Below, piece by piece: positions 34,001-45,370 of a DNA stretch of 64,000 nucleotides; the stretch's first letter is position 1, and every line of letters starts with the position of its first letter. The stretch lies in contig CP075496.1 of NCBI GenBank assembly GCA_021613535.1, positions 14,756,001 to 14,820,000 on the forward strand, in the 5' to 3' direction. A program made the position numbers and the translations under genes. Origin of the DNA: Adineta vaga. Its lineage: Eukaryota > Rotifera. The notes beneath the pieces were generated by a model that was given only the letters and a program-made list of their open reading frames with translations, did no database searches and was not told the origin of the DNA.

Positions 34001-34266
34001 CCACTAGATATATTGTAACCTAATGCAGAGATTTGAACTATATTAAAACCTAAATATGCATTTGGTATAACGATAACTGTTGTATTTCCAGATGATTTTG
34101 ATATTGTCCAATTTGTTGGTGTTCCTCCTGATTCAATTTGACTAAAATTTCCATTGATAAGAAGATTTCCTGTTGATAATCCATTTACATTTACAATCTT
34201 TTCAATAATAATCAATAGAAATATGTTTATTAAATAATAATAAAGATTATTATGAATTTTAAACAT
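31058..34266 (-). CDS. Membrane-anchored heparinase II/III-like polysaccharide lyase, one frameshift
   Basis: Exons 34266-32703, 32617-31297 and 31165-31058, with introns of 85 and 131 bp. Met at 34266 is preferred over the one at 34344 because a signal peptide follows at once (LYYYLINIFLLIII). Order: carbohydrate-binding-like beta domain (about 30-190, NLLINGNFSQIESGG..), fibronectin type III-like domain (PPTFIVKPTIDGVLQLKWNF..YTIYRSEG), an all-alpha toroid (RHARNAAFIYAITG, AFDWAYHGFTTQQRHEL), and a beta-sandwich region (SGWSQHQGFGFSIIS, GGYVSVDSSGNF) as in heparinase II/III and related lyases that cleave uronic-acid polysaccharides. The last exon adds a transmembrane anchor (FIPIITGILGGFALLIIIII) and a basic tail, so the catalytic part is outside the cell. 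A one-base deletion in the A-run at 31409-31412 breaks the frame; downstream CFGYIGTGNQPIGFS continues in another frame. Either a real lesion or a homopolymer sequencing error: total exon length is exactly one base short of a multiple of three. Confidence 0.75.
32630..32680. repeat. Dispersed hairpin inside the lyase intron
   Basis: GAGGATGTGAGTATGGGGTGAG.. and ..TACTCATCTACATTCACAG. It makes up most of the 85-bp intron, which is longer than the roughly 50-bp norm here, suggesting insertion into a pre-existing small intron. Confidence 0.5.
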
Positions 34267-35879
34267 AATATCTCTATAAATTCTATAATAAAAAAATTTA
34301 TTCAAATTGTATTCAATAGATATTAACAAAACAAGATCGAACAATAATTATCATAGGATGTGTCGTTTGTCTAGGAAAGAAAACAAGAAAATAAATTCTC
34401 TTCTATGCACTATCTGATCGACTTTTTGTGTCTTGTATGAAGCCATAAATAGTTATTAATTTTTTCAGTCAATAAGATCATTGATAATGTAATACATTAA
34501 TCAAATGTTTGGGAAAGTTATTTACGGAAAAAATCCTATCTATATCTCTTTATACTATATTAGACTTGATTTGATGGATGTTCAGTATTTCTCTTCAATT
34601 ATCTCAAGAAATCTAGATAGACGGAACTCATGGGATTTTTCAGTTTTTTAGTGAGTAACATAGAAGATTGATTAAAAGTAAAAAACATTATTGTATAACC
34701 GGGTATTTAGAATAATTCGTTTATATACATGATTTTACCTTAGTTTTGATCGTTGTTTGAATATTCGAAAATCAGGTTTTTTTTAAATGAATACTTTGAA
34801 ATAATGTTACATATTTCATCGTATTTATACTTTCAACATCCGATCGACCTGGTTCTGTATAGGTATATTGTTGAGAAAAAAGTATAAACAAAGAAGCTTT
34901 TAAAAATAAATATTTTTAGTAAAAAAGAAGAGAATAGAAGAAAAGGTACTGATGTTAACCTGCTGAAAAATATTTCAGATGTAATTTTAAAACGTAATTA
35001 AAGGGATTTTATGTTTGATGACGCAGAAAAACAAATTCACTAGAACAAATATGTGATTAACTGGTAAAGAACCAGTTAGAAATGTACCTGATTATTTATC
35101 TATGCAGAAGAAAAAAAGTATTGTTCTATTCTTTCTTATGTTATGTGATTGATCAAAACAAAAATTGAATTTAATGTAAACAATCATTGTATCCAATAGC
35201 AAGAAGAAAAGCATTGAAAATATTTTCAATCGAACAATATTTTTTATTCAACTAACCTAACAATACTTATATTAATGGCATACAATCATCTATTTGAAGT
35301 TCTTTCCTAAACTTTTAACAAAACGAGATGAGTATATTTGATAATATAGATTATAATATATTGCTCATACTCCAGATATCAATCGCCCATAGAAATGAAC
35401 ATCTTAATGTTTGAAAATTTTGTTATTTGATATGAAAGAATTTAGAATAAAATCAGTTAGTTCTGTGATATTTTTCTAACTTCATTGGAAATTAGTGGTT
35501 TTTTTCTTCTACAAATCGATGAAATACTGTCTTAGAAACCATCACTTCATTCTACTAATCGCCCACACATGTATTTCTTTTCTTTTTTCTTCTTTCTTCA
35601 TACATTTAACAGACGCTCAATGAATCATTCACATCGCGCCATAATCTCGAAAATGTTTACCTTATTTTTGTATACTAAAAACGTGAGTGCACTGTTGAGT
35701 CAGTCAGTGTATCTGTCCGTCTATGTACCTACATGATAACTCCTGAAAGACTGATTCAATTCTTAAGAAATTTTGTCTATAGCATTATCTCATTCATATC
35801 TTGCTCGAATTTGATGATGAGCTGAGTTGATTGTATCATTGCTGATTGACAAGAAAAGTTTTCATATGTTCCATTCATC
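34267..35879. other. Intergenic, nothing recognised
   Basis: AT-rich, with the lyase promoter at its left end. No gene or family repeat was found. Confidence 0.45.
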
Positions 35880-36175
35880 TATTCATATATATAAAAAAGA
35901 AAGTTTGTTTGTCTGTCTGTCCACTTTGCATTCAGTCCCTGTAATAGCTAAGGTCACCAAACTTTCAATGGCCCTTCCCTATAAGTACAGGGGAAGGACA
36001 TAGGGGTGGAGTGAGGGGTCGTGGGTGAATTTTCACCCACGTGGTTATGCAATAGCCAAGGTCACCAGACTGTCTATGACAATTCCGTATGTACAGGGAA
36101 AAGTCGAGAGGGTGTGAGAGACGGAAGGTGATTGAAATTTAATTCAATTTAGAGCAGCTCATCTAATCGATCTTT
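35880..36175. repeat. Repeat region with two diverged 108-bp units and a perfect palindrome
   Basis: Starts TCATATATATAAAAAAGAAAG, then TTTGTTTGTCTGTCTGTCC. Two related copies begin AATAGCTAAGGTCACCA (35943) and AATAGCCAAGGTCACCA (36051), each followed by a GTACAGGG motif. Between them CGTGGGTGAA TT TTCACCCACG (36020-36041) is a perfect palindrome. The organisation resembles ends of rolling-circle (Helitron/Helentron-like) elements, but no Rep/helicase gene is present, so that assignment is only a guess. Confidence 0.55.
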
Positions 36176-37046
36176 AGAGTATTCATCTATTACTAAACTT
36201 TTACCCTAACCTGGCTGTGTTACACGAAAGTGAGGGCGATTCAGAACTTCTGAATTAGAATTAAGATACTCATCACCACACAATAATCGTTGAACTATAG
36301 TGTTTTATTGTGAACGCGTGTGTATTGGCGATTGATGAAACTTTAATCCGAAGTTTAAGGCTTTTTTGGGTGGGTGTAGATCTGAATATGGAAAAGAAAA
36401 GTATTGTCGACACCCACCACTCTAATTTATTTGAAAAGTATTTACAGCTTAAAATTTGACTCTCATTTTAAACGTTTAAACTTGAAATGTACCATAAAAT
36501 ATAAAGTGCATATTGCTTTCATTGAGAATTTAATTTTTAAAGCAAAGTGAAAGTAAGATTCCTTGTTTCAAATCGATTATTTTCACTTTTTGAAGTACAC
36601 ACAATATTTGGATTCCCATTCGAGTTTTCCTCATTTATTATTTAAACTTTTGTCAATAAAAAGTCCAGAATTTTTGGCAGTTTCAAAAATTTTTATCTGC
36701 TGAGAATGCTGAGGTATAAAAGAAACAACTTTGGACATTTGGTGAAATTCGTACTGCCCGATTAGCAGTTCATGTTTTTGCCATTCAAACAAACACTATA
36801 TCTTATCATACAGTCGCTCTCTCTAGTTTTCATCGGAAGAGAACTCGTCGTCTGAATGAAATCTGATGAGAATTTGTTTTATTACGCGAGAAAAAGACAC
36901 TCCATAAGACTTTTTTTAGTTCTACTAGGAAGAAAAGGAAAGAAAAAGACAAAAACGCAGTAGAATTTCTTTTTTTTTTCAAACACTGGAGATGGTTACT
37001 GAAAGAAAATGTTGTATGTGAAATAATTTGTTGACCAAACGATAAG
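36176..37046. other. Intergenic upstream of ankyrin fusion gene
   Basis: AT-rich; contains a hairpin at 36368-36418 and the promoter of the gene starting at 37047. A weak minus-strand frame at 36830-37102 overlaps the gene start and is not called. Confidence 0.45.
36368..36418. repeat. Dispersed hairpin
   Basis: Perfect 9-bp arms GGTGGGTGT (36369-36377) and ACACCCACC (36410-36418) around a 32-nt AT-rich loop. Family-like arms; the loop belongs to neither main class. Confidence 0.55.
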
Positions 37047-39719
37047 ATGAGTACAACAACATTGACACCGTATGATTTACTTGGTGTAGAACCATTGTGC
37101 AAAGATTTAGATCTTCGATTGGCATATCGTGAACGAATTCACGATTTAAAAAAAGGTAAAATTTCTAACGATCGATTTCGACTTGTATGTCGTGCTTATG
37201 AAGCATTATCTAATTATGATAAACGTCAAAATTATGATGAAAATAAAATATGGATATCTGATATACCTCTAGCAAAATATACATTTCAACAATTAGCTGC
37301 TGAACCTGTTCTAGCGTCACAATTGAAGAATCGATTGAAACAAGCGACTCTAAAAGAAATTGATGCTCAAGATTCTAATACAGGTCACACACCACTTTAT
37401 TGTGCTGCACGTGCGGGGAATGTTGATGCAGTGATTTATCTAACAGAACAAGGTGCTGAACCAGATTTATCGCAAAAATTAGGTAGTAGTGCTTTACATG
37501 TCAGTTCTTTCTATGGACATCCAGAAATTGTTCGTTGTTTATTGGAAAGTGGAGCCAATTATACAAAATTAAATTCTTTTAAAAATCTTGCGGAAAAAGA
37601 ATCGATGAGTGATGAGGTTAGAAATACTTTTATGATTTTAAAAAAAGATCCTTTTGTTCAAGCAGGTGCAAATCAAATTAATTGGTTTAAAGAAAACATA
37701 CATCAAATTCCAAATCATATTGATGAACAGTATCATAGACAACGTCAAACATTACTTCATTGTGCAGCAAAAAAAGGCTTTTTTGATCTTGTTCAATGGT
37801 TAATTAATGAACGTCAAGCTAATCTCGATATAGTCGATATTAATTTAAATTCTGCATTACATCTTGCTTCATATGGTGGACATAAATCAAGTGTCAAATA
37901 TCTTCTTCATCAAGGTGCAAATCCGCTTCTCATTAATAAATGGGGAATGACACCTGAACAAGAAGGAATTCAACATGGAGAAACTATTTGCCAATTATTT
38001 GAATCAATGCGTAATCAAGATATGTTTGAAATGGCGACGAATGGAATTCATTGGTGGTTTGAATATTATTTTAATGATTCGTCAAATTCGACAAATAATG
38101 AAGGAACAAGTTTACTTTATCTTGCAAGTCGTTGTGGACAATTTTTAGTAGCTAAATGGTTACTCAAACATGGAGCAAATGTTAATATTCAATTGACAAG
38201 TAAATCACGAAGTACACCTTTACATGGTGCTGCTTTTAGTGGCCATTTGAAAATTGTTGAATTATTATTAAATCATGGTGCAGATGTAAATATTAGAAAT
38301 GGTTATGGTGAAACTGTTTTTGATAATGCTCAAACAGATGAAGTCAAACAATTATTAAAGCAACATCGTGAAAATTTATTAGAAAATAAATTTATGAGTG
38401 TTTATTTATTTGGAGATGGTCTTAGTTATGGTAATGAACCTTTAGCGAAACTTCAATTACCAACCGATGCAACACGTGATGATCTTCGAAAAGCAATGCC
38501 AAAATCAATAAAAGAAAAATTTAACATTTTTTCAATAGCTCGTCGACCATTACGTTTTGATAAAGAAGAAACAACAATCTTATCTGCATTTTGTCGAGCA
38601 AGATATGGAAAAACAAAATTTGTTGAATTTCCACTTTGTATAACAGTTCATGAATCACCAAGATATATGAATAGTGGTCATACACTTAGTGAAGAAATTT
38701 TTTATTTTAATTCTCGAGAATTTGATGGGAAATTTCTATCATCATGTCAAAGATCGACAATTGATGTTATTGGTCAATTTAATGAATCACAAAAATATGA
38801 ATGTTCAAATTTAACATTTACTTTTCCTGTTAATTGTACAAACAATGATATTTCAATTGATATTGAATTTGTTAATTTACCAAATTTAAATACATTTCAA
38901 TTACCTGAATGTTTATGTCTTTTTAGAACAAAATATGAACGAAAGAAGAATGATAAATTAAATGAAATGCCAAATGTTGAATTAAAAACTGAAGGAAATG
39001 TTCGTTTATATACGTGGATTGAATCTCAACCTTATTGGTTTATCGATAAATCCAAACCTCAATATTTACCATTAATTGGTGGTACACATGCGTTTATTCG
39101 TCATGTTGATATAATTCCATCTTCATTAAGTCTTCCACCTGATTTATTTCTTCAATCATCAATTGGAGAACCATTTCTTACTCGTGATCAGCCTCTTTAT
39201 TGTCGTTGTCTTCAAATTCGTAAACAAAATGCAACTAAATATCCTCATATAGCCTATCATGGAACCTCAATTGGTGTTATTCTTTCAATTCTTATGGATG
39301 GACTTGTTATGCCAAGTACGGTTGTTTCAAATGGAAAACGTGTTTTTCCTCCACCTAATCATATTCCAAGAAAAGTCACACATCATAATATTACAGATTT
39401 TTCAAATGGAGTCTTTGTTAGTCCAAGTATTTATTATTGTTCAGATCCTGCATATGCAGTAACATTTTCTGATGGTGATCAACGTATTGTAGCTGTTTTA
39501 GAATGTTCTGTTAAAAGTAACTCTTTTGATATTATTCCAAGTACTGTATCAAATTATAAACTTCATCCAACTGATGATCCCAATGGTCTTGAATGGCGTT
39601 TTACTAATCCTGCAGATATTGATATTCTATCTGTACTTTTCATTCCACAAATTAAATCAAGAATTGCAGAAGCGAAATTACGAGCGAATAAACTTGGTGT
39701 TAATCCAAATGAACTTTAA
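37047..39719 (+). CDS. J-like / ankyrin-repeat / ADP-ribosyltransferase-like fusion protein
   Basis: Intronless 890-residue protein with an unusual architecture. Residues about 5-65 look like a DnaJ J-domain (YDLLGVEPLC..LRLAYRERIHDLKKG..RLVCRAYEALSNYDKRQNYDEN), but the essential HPD tripeptide is replaced (HDLKKG), so Hsp70 stimulation is doubtful. Residues about 110-445 hold six to seven ankyrin repeats in three blocks (TPLYCAARAGNVDAV, SALHVSSFYGHPEIV, TLLHCAAKKGFFDLV, SALHLASYGGHKSSV, SLLYLASRCGQFLVA, TPLHGAAFSGHLKIV), for protein binding. A 470-730 region is unassigned. The C-terminal part resembles the PARP/ART fold: H738 in AYHGTS, Y796/Y797 in FVSPSIYY and E849 in GLEWRF fit an H-Y-E triad, with DPAYAVTF and VAVLECSVK as surrounding strands. 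An ADP-ribosyltransferase activity is inference. No signal peptide or TM, so cytosolic or nuclear. Confidence 0.8.
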   Translation: MSTTTLTPYDLLGVEPLCKDLDLRLAYRERIHDLKKGKISNDRFRLVCRAYEALSNYDKRQNYDENKIWISDIPLAKYTFQQLAAEPVLASQLKNRLKQATLKEIDAQDSNTGHTPLYCAARAGNVDAVIYLTEQGAEPDLSQKLGSSALHVSSFYGHPEIVRCLLESGANYTKLNSFKNLAEKESMSDEVRNTFMILKKDPFVQAGANQINWFKENIHQIPNHIDEQYHRQRQTLLHCAAKKGFFDLVQWLINERQANLDIVDINLNSALHLASYGGHKSSVKYLLHQGANPLLINKWGMTPEQEGIQHGETICQLFESMRNQDMFEMATNGIHWWFEYYFNDSSNSTNNEGTSLLYLASRCGQFLVAKWLLKHGANVNIQLTSKSRSTPLHGAAFSGHLKIVELLLNHGADVNIRNGYGETVFDNAQTDEVKQLLKQHRENLLENKFMSVYLFGDGLSYGNEPLAKLQLPTDATRDDLRKAMPKSIKEKFNIFSIARRPLRFDKEETTILSAFCRARYGKTKFVEFPLCITVHESPRYMNSGHTLSEEIFYFNSREFDGKFLSSCQRSTIDVIGQFNESQKYECSNLTFTFPVNCTNNDISIDIEFVNLPNLNTFQLPECLCLFRTKYERKKNDKLNEMPNVELKTEGNVRLYTWIESQPYWFIDKSKPQYLPLIGGTHAFIRHVDIIPSSLSLPPDLFLQSSIGEPFLTRDQPLYCRCLQIRKQNATKYPHIAYHGTSIGVILSILMDGLVMPSTVVSNGKRVFPPPNHIPRKVTHHNITDFSNGVFVSPSIYYCSDPAYAVTFSDGDQRIVAVLECSVKSNSFDIIPSTVSNYKLHPTDDPNGLEWRFTNPADIDILSVLFIPQIKSRIAEAKLRANKLGVNPNEL

Positions 39720-39890
39720 TTAATAGCCAATTAATAAATGAGAAGCGAAAATAAAGATTCGTTTTTTAAGACCAAAGATAAAATTTGAAATAAAAATAAA
39801 AATAAGTATCGCTCATCCTACGGATTTTCAATATATGTAACGCTCGAAAGCTGAATTCAACTATTCAGTTATTCGCGGTGTATTAGTACA

Positions 39891-39943
39891 TTGATGGTGG
39901 GGGTTAAGAATATAGGCTCAAGTATACCCACACTCTCAACCAT
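39891..39943. repeat. Degenerate dispersed hairpin, 3' of ankyrin fusion gene
   Basis: TTGATGGTGGGGGTTAAG.. and ..TATACCCACACTCTCAACCATCAA; the outer TTGATGGT/ACCATCAA pair is perfect. About 170 bp after the stop. Confidence 0.5.
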
Positions 39944-40140
39944 CAAACATTTTGCGATTATTTATTTTAAATAAATAATATCAGAAGCTAACAATGCACT
40001 TGAAACATATTCAGATATTGATAAAGGTAGTGATGAATCCGAGTTTGAAGAAAAAAATAAAAACAAAACAACGATATGATCAATGGTAACTAAAAAATTG
40101 GATTTATTGTTAACGAAATTTGATAAAATGGAAACTTCAT

Positions 40141-40190
40141 CTTGAGGGTGAGGGGTGGGTGTTCAATAGACGAATGCCCACACCCACATG
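40141..40190. repeat. Dispersed hairpin, loop class ATTCGTCTATTGAAC
   Basis: Left ATCTTGAGGGTGAGGGGTGGGTG, loop TTCAATAGACGAAT, right GCCCACACCCACATG; core arms GTGGGTG/CACCCAC (40155-40161, 40181-40187). The loop is the reverse complement of that at 30483-30526 with one or two changes. Confidence 0.75.
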
Positions 40191-40924
40191 CTTATATGGT
40201 AAGGACTTCACCTGAAGCGGAGTTGGAGTGAAGTACATAGTGGAAGTTGCGTATGAATGGGTATACACGACGAGTTAGATTGCAATCATATGCAAGAAAC
40301 TCTGAAGCACATTCTTGTTTTTACTTCCTAGCGTTTTCAAAGCTGTGGGGTTTACATTATGCAAGTTTCGAAATCATCATCGGATATCTCCACTAGTTGA
40401 ATATATATCATAAAAAATAAATGGAATTGAATTCAAACAACACATAAGTTAATTATATTTGATTAAGGAGAACATATTGCGAATTCTCGCTTAAGATATT
40501 TCACACTGATTATCCTCAGAGTGATTTATTGAAAGCGAATGATTATGTAACGGAACCTGATGATGGCCCATTGAGGCAATGACCAAACAAGTCGTATGCT
40601 AAACTTTGAATTATCTTTTCTCTTTAAACTCACCCTAACTCACCGTTGACAGATTAATGTATAGCGTTACCTTCATTCGGAGCTTGGGATGAAAAATGTA
40701 GGATTTAGTCTGATCAACATATAAAACATACATTTGATGTAGAATAAAAAGATTGTAATAGTCTGTAATAAAACTCTCTTCAATCAATATTGATATTTTG
40801 TTAAACGTGACCTGATATAAACCACTAACTATATTATTCATTGCATAACATACGAGAGAGTTGGCGCTATATTTTTAAAACTATTTCAAGGATTTTTCTC
40901 TAACTAAATTGTTGAAAACTTATC

Positions 40925-43736
40925 ATGCATATTGGTAATCAATGTCGTTTAGGCGCCATTCTTGTTGCGATCAGTTATGTGATTGGAGACACTTTCTTCG
41001 AGAACCTTCAATCACGCTTTGCCGTCAACGATCGTTTCGCAATTACTGCGCAAAATTCAATCAGTCTTCTCACTTTCTTATTCACAACCGATAACATCAG
41101 TTGTCAAATGCTTTTTTCCAGTTTGGGAATAGAGTTCATTCAAGATATTGCTGTTGGTCGAAAGGAAGTTGGTGAAATTTATACTTTTGCATTTATTGCA
41201 AAGCTAAAAACATCATCTGGTCGCCATTTAGTACTAGGAATAGGAGAGCGAATCCCTGAATGTTTGAAATTCACTAATATGTTTACACTTAATTTAACCA
41301 ATGCCGCTGATCCTGGTAATCAATGGATTCTCGCAATGCATCCTGCAGGTGGGCTAGCTTTGGTTGTTAGTAACAGGTTCGGTTTTTTCCTAAACTCAAA
41401 TCGAGTGGCAGGCGAGTGGCTTCGTTGGGAAGATGGAAAAGGAAAATTTTATCCTAGAGCAATGGATATCAGCAACGATGGTTTTATTTTTGTTGCCACT
41501 CATACTCATTTTATGAATGGACAGATCGATAATGACGATCCAGATCGCAAGGTAATTCTAGTAGACATGCCAATACCATCCCTGTTCTGCTTCAAACTCG
41601 ATGGAGGGATCATCTCTCAAAAAGTTCTCCAGTTAATGGGTGTTATCGATCTTCTTTCTGAAGGCATCGACTTTCGCCAACAAACAGTTATGACGATATC
41701 TGTTGCTGGAGCAGTGCAAAATAGAGATTGGTCTGTTATGATTGGACTTCCCTATATGGACACGGTGTTTCTGGTTAGAGTCTTAATCGATGGTTCATTG
41801 ATAGCAAAAATGCATCGATCACCGCAAAAAGGAGTCAACTTTGGTCATTCGATTTATATGACAGAAAACAGAACATATGCTGTCCTTGCTTCTTCCCTTC
41901 CAACGTTACCGTGGTCCAGTTCGCGTGTACAAGCAAGTATCTTTAGATTTATGACCGAGTTCTCTTTTGAGCTTTTTATCAGTACCAGAGCACTTCAGAG
42001 AAATCATGACTAGCTGTCAGAAAATAGTGTCAACGCAAGCGTGAATGAATTCTTTGAAATGACTCGAGTTCATCAAAACATGAGAGCCCAAGCAAAATAA
42101 CTCTCTCAAGCATACTAGATATTTTTTTTATTTACAGTTTTATTCATTTCCAAATCAAGACTCTTTGTCTAACGATTCCTCAGACGCGATCAGCCCGCCA
42201 CCATATTACGTTTTTCCCAACAATCAACAAAAACTGCGTCGGCACTTCGGATCAGAGCTGCGACCTTTCCGTCTGATGTATGTCACTGGTTGGGCTGAAG
42301 GTTTTGCCCTGGTCGTCGATAATCAGAATGTCGAACGGGCTATTCTGCTTCCGATGAGTCCTCCTGGAACGGTTTCTACTGTACCTCCCGTAAATGACAG
42401 CGATATCGAAATTTATGGCTTCCAACAGTGCATGCCTGGAACGCAAAAGATTCATTTTGGTTTTGGAATATGCGATCTCTGTCCACCCGAGACAAAGAAC
42501 AATGGCAGTACAGGCGTCCAGTGTGAAATATGTATCGATACTAATTCTTCACTATGTTTTCGAGCTTCTAGTGGCGAAGTGCATAGAAACAGTCTTACCA
42601 ATTATGATCAAGCTGATCCATATCCTGAATCGCCTGATTCTGCGTCGTTTGACGATGTTCTCCTGAACAATGTCTTCAAATGGATCGACATGTCTTCAGG
42701 AATACTATGTATGCTTGTATCACCAACTTTCTGGGCACTGATCGCTCTTGCATTGGGAACAGTTCTCTTTGCCATTATGATCATTCTAAGTTTTTTCCCT
42801 AGTATGAAGCATCGTCGAAAGTTTTTGCAGAGAATTTTTGTACGCCTGGACCTAGTCGGAGAAGGAGAACTCTGGTTGGGTGGTTTAGTCACTCTAGCCA
42901 TCGTTTTTTTGATCACTTTTACTTGTAAATTTAGCGATGCATTCGCCGATCTGTATCCTATTGAACAGGTTTTGTCGAATATTAATTCTTGCTACCCGAA
43001 TTTAGTCAATGCAAAATTCAGTAGTACTCTCCAACTGCTTATCATTCGCAAACATGATCAAGAGAAACCTATTTTCGATATGCTCGATGATCAGAATATT
43101 ACACTCACTGCGGAATTTATCAGTACCGATTTCCAGTGCTCCAATGTATCAGTGCAACAAAACCTAGATCGAGATCAGATTCTAATGGTCCCAGAGCACA
43201 GTATCAATTGTTCCTATGTACGAAAAAATGCGGGCATACTCAGCGTGTCCACTGTTTTACCTCAACATATTGTCACGATGCAGTTCAATTTAGTGGGTCC
43301 CTTTTTCGTCGGCGGTCTTCGGCTATGCTTTTCAGGACCTATGATGATGGCGGAAAAGGGAAAATATGCTGTAAGGGAATTGAAATTTTGTCGGTTTCTA
43401 TACACTCCTGATCAAGTTCTCTCAGTCGATCTCACAGTATATACTGAAATGACAAAGACCATCAATCATACATCCACCGCACTGTCAAATCATAAAGGAG
43501 ATTTGTATAGTGGCTTATGGCTACCGACGCTGACGATAAAGAATGCTCTTTGGGATTCACATATTTACAATAATGACGAGAACAAGTATCTTCGCTCTCT
43601 CAATTGGCATTTGAAGCTTATTGTCGACATTGCGGAGTCCAAATTCTATATGAAAAATTCACAAGAACCCATAGCAAGGAGCTATGAGATTGTCTTCAAA
43701 ACTTTCCTATTTTCAAGTAAGACCACTTTAGACTGA
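40925..43736 (+). CDS. Large multi-domain membrane protein, bdelloid-type family
   Basis: Two open stretches, 40925-42013 and one from about 42138 to 43736, read as one spliced gene. The second begins after a good acceptor (tttatttacag|TTTTATTC, 42137); the donor is uncertain, with the phase-0 gtacaagc near 41926 as a candidate, so the ends of exon 1 are provisional. The first part has a hydrophobic start and beta-rich repeats (AMDISNDGFIFVATHTHF, WSVMIGLPYMDTVFLV) that look like a beta-propeller. The second has PPPYYVFPNNQQKL, a small Cys-rich module (CMPGTQKIHFGFGICDLCPPETKNNG), two TM segments (SPTFWALIALALGTVLFAIMI; ELWLGGLVTLAIVFLITF) and a long region rich in N-glycosylation sites. It ends FKTFLFSS at a strong donor (TTTTCAA|gtaagacc), so a last exon, probably with a further TM, is missing or lies unrecognised downstream. 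I know similar proteins only from bdelloids; function unknown. Base composition looks less AT-rich than in neighbouring genes. Confidence 0.65.
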
Positions 43737-44337
43737 GACGTAGGCCCGTGAAAGTTCCAGTTCAGTTCAGAGAGCTGCAACTATGTATTAGTTCAAATTC
43801 GGAAGAACGATAGGTTACACTCTGCCCTACTTTCTGGCCTCTAGATGCATGAGTCTGATCACTAGATTCAATTGAACACGTTTGGACCTTAGATATTTAG
43901 ATAGCGAGAATAGGATCCATGGATGACACAGATATCAGGTTAATAGTTCTTAAGTGAAAAAGTCACTACGTTGGGATTCTGTATAGAATGAAACTGAGGA
44001 CCAGAAAGTAGGGCAAAGTGTAGACATTCCGAAAGAACTATTTTCTTAAATCTGTTCTCCATCGATTCGCCATTGGGAAAGAAATATACGATGGAACATG
44101 ATCTAGTTAAAGACTACTCTGTTGTCACATCTGATGGTTTAGTGAGTGACTCGTTACGACAGTTTCATTTGTTTGCGGCCAATATTACCAAAATTGATTA
44201 AATCAATGAAAATCGTAAGCGATGAAACAGTTTTAGAGAGAGTAGTTACCAAGGCAACGTCAATACAATAGAGAAAATGATCTTGAATAAAATCGAAAAT
44301 TCTCGCTAAGGTAAAACAATACAACATAGTATGAACT
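43737..44337. other. Intergenic; possible missing last exon of upstream gene
   Basis: The plus-strand membrane protein gene should continue across an intron starting at about 43720, but no convincing transmembrane exon was found here. A short direct repeat is present: ccctactttctggcc (near 43824) is matched in complement by ggaccagaaagtagggc (near 44000). Confidence 0.35.
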
Positions 44338-44745
44338 TTACAACTCAAGCTTATACGAGAGAAACATACAACACTTCAGATTCTTAGATGTTAGAGATAA
44401 ACGATTCTTACGTAAAACATAGTTCGAGATGAACAAAGCACTTTCACTTGGAACGCTGGTAGCGGACACTGCCAAGTATTTCCTAGCTTGTGCAGCCAAG
44501 AAAGGCATAGTCGTATCTTGTTTTTGCGAGCAGGTAGAGAATTTCTGGTTGCTCTTGGAAAGAGATGCTGTTCTTGCGATTTCATGTTGAATTATTGGAG
44601 TACGACATTTATCAGCAGTATCTCCAATTGAATTCACTTCACACTTCGTTAAAAACTTGTTCTTCGTCTCACTGCTCTTTGATGATATGGATTTTGACGG
44701 TGTCCATAACACAGAGACACTTGATGAAACATTTTGAATAATCAA
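44338..44745 (-). pseudogene. hAT transposase C-terminal dimerisation fragment
   Basis: The 135-codon frame ends with the hAT dimerisation domain pattern: FLAAQARKYLAVSATSVPSESALF..VLRKNRLSLTSKNLKCCMFL. Intact hAT proteins have SERVFSxAG here, so the motif has drifted. The catalytic part upstream is not recognisable, so this is a remnant. It lies 0.7 kb from a hAT-type MITE at 45466-45921, but no direct link between them is shown. Confidence 0.7.
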
Positions 44746-45370
44746 ATTTCTTTTTTGATATTATTTAACGTCATTCAAGACAATTTTCTCCGCCTTTAAT
44801 TTAGGTTTTCAGGACGACACACCGTGAACAAGTGGGTCTAAGAACGCTGCGCTGAGCAGTTTTTACGCTTGTTTCGTGTCAGACGCTGGGAAAACGTATT
44901 CGCCAAATCTCTTTCAATGCTTGCAATTGCACTACCGGTTCGATCATTTAAAGAGTTGTAGAGCGAATAGATCACCGGATTATCCAAAGATAAAGTTGGA
45001 TAGGATTTTCGCGACAAAAGGAGTGGTCTCGTTAAGACCACGAATCGCCTCCTCTCCAAAATCTCCTTTTGATATTCGAAACTGTGAGTTTGCATGCGAT
45101 TAGTTGATTTCTATCAAAATCGTACCGTCCCAGCTCATCCCGGATGACCACGATCGATTCTTGAAAAGCCACTTCTATGAGCAGTGTCCGCTTCTACTAT
45201 TTGGGTCGTTTCTTTTTCACCACAAGTATCGTTCGGATTCCGTTGTTCATCATCTGTGAGTCCTCTTTTCTCTATCAAATGGTAAATACAAGAGTATCTG
45301 GGTGTTCTTCTTTCGCTTTTTTCTTTGCGTGACTGTAATGAACTTGAGAAGAGAAGTGCCTGTGAGACAA
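44746..45370. other. Transposon-rich spacer
   Basis: Overlapping short frames on both strands (44838-45103, 45135-45398) without recognised domains. On the minus strand this would be the interior adjoining the LTR-like repeat at 45371-46004, and may be old retrotransposon sequence. Confidence 0.35.

Larger units (their letters stand above)
39720..40924. other. Intergenic with two hairpins
   Basis: Spacer between two plus-strand genes with hairpins at 39891 and 40141. AT-rich; no gene recognised. Confidence 0.45.

Noticed and set aside
44876-45103. Overlapping short frames on both strands
   Set aside because: Neither matches a domain I recognise; the region looks like old transposon sequence.
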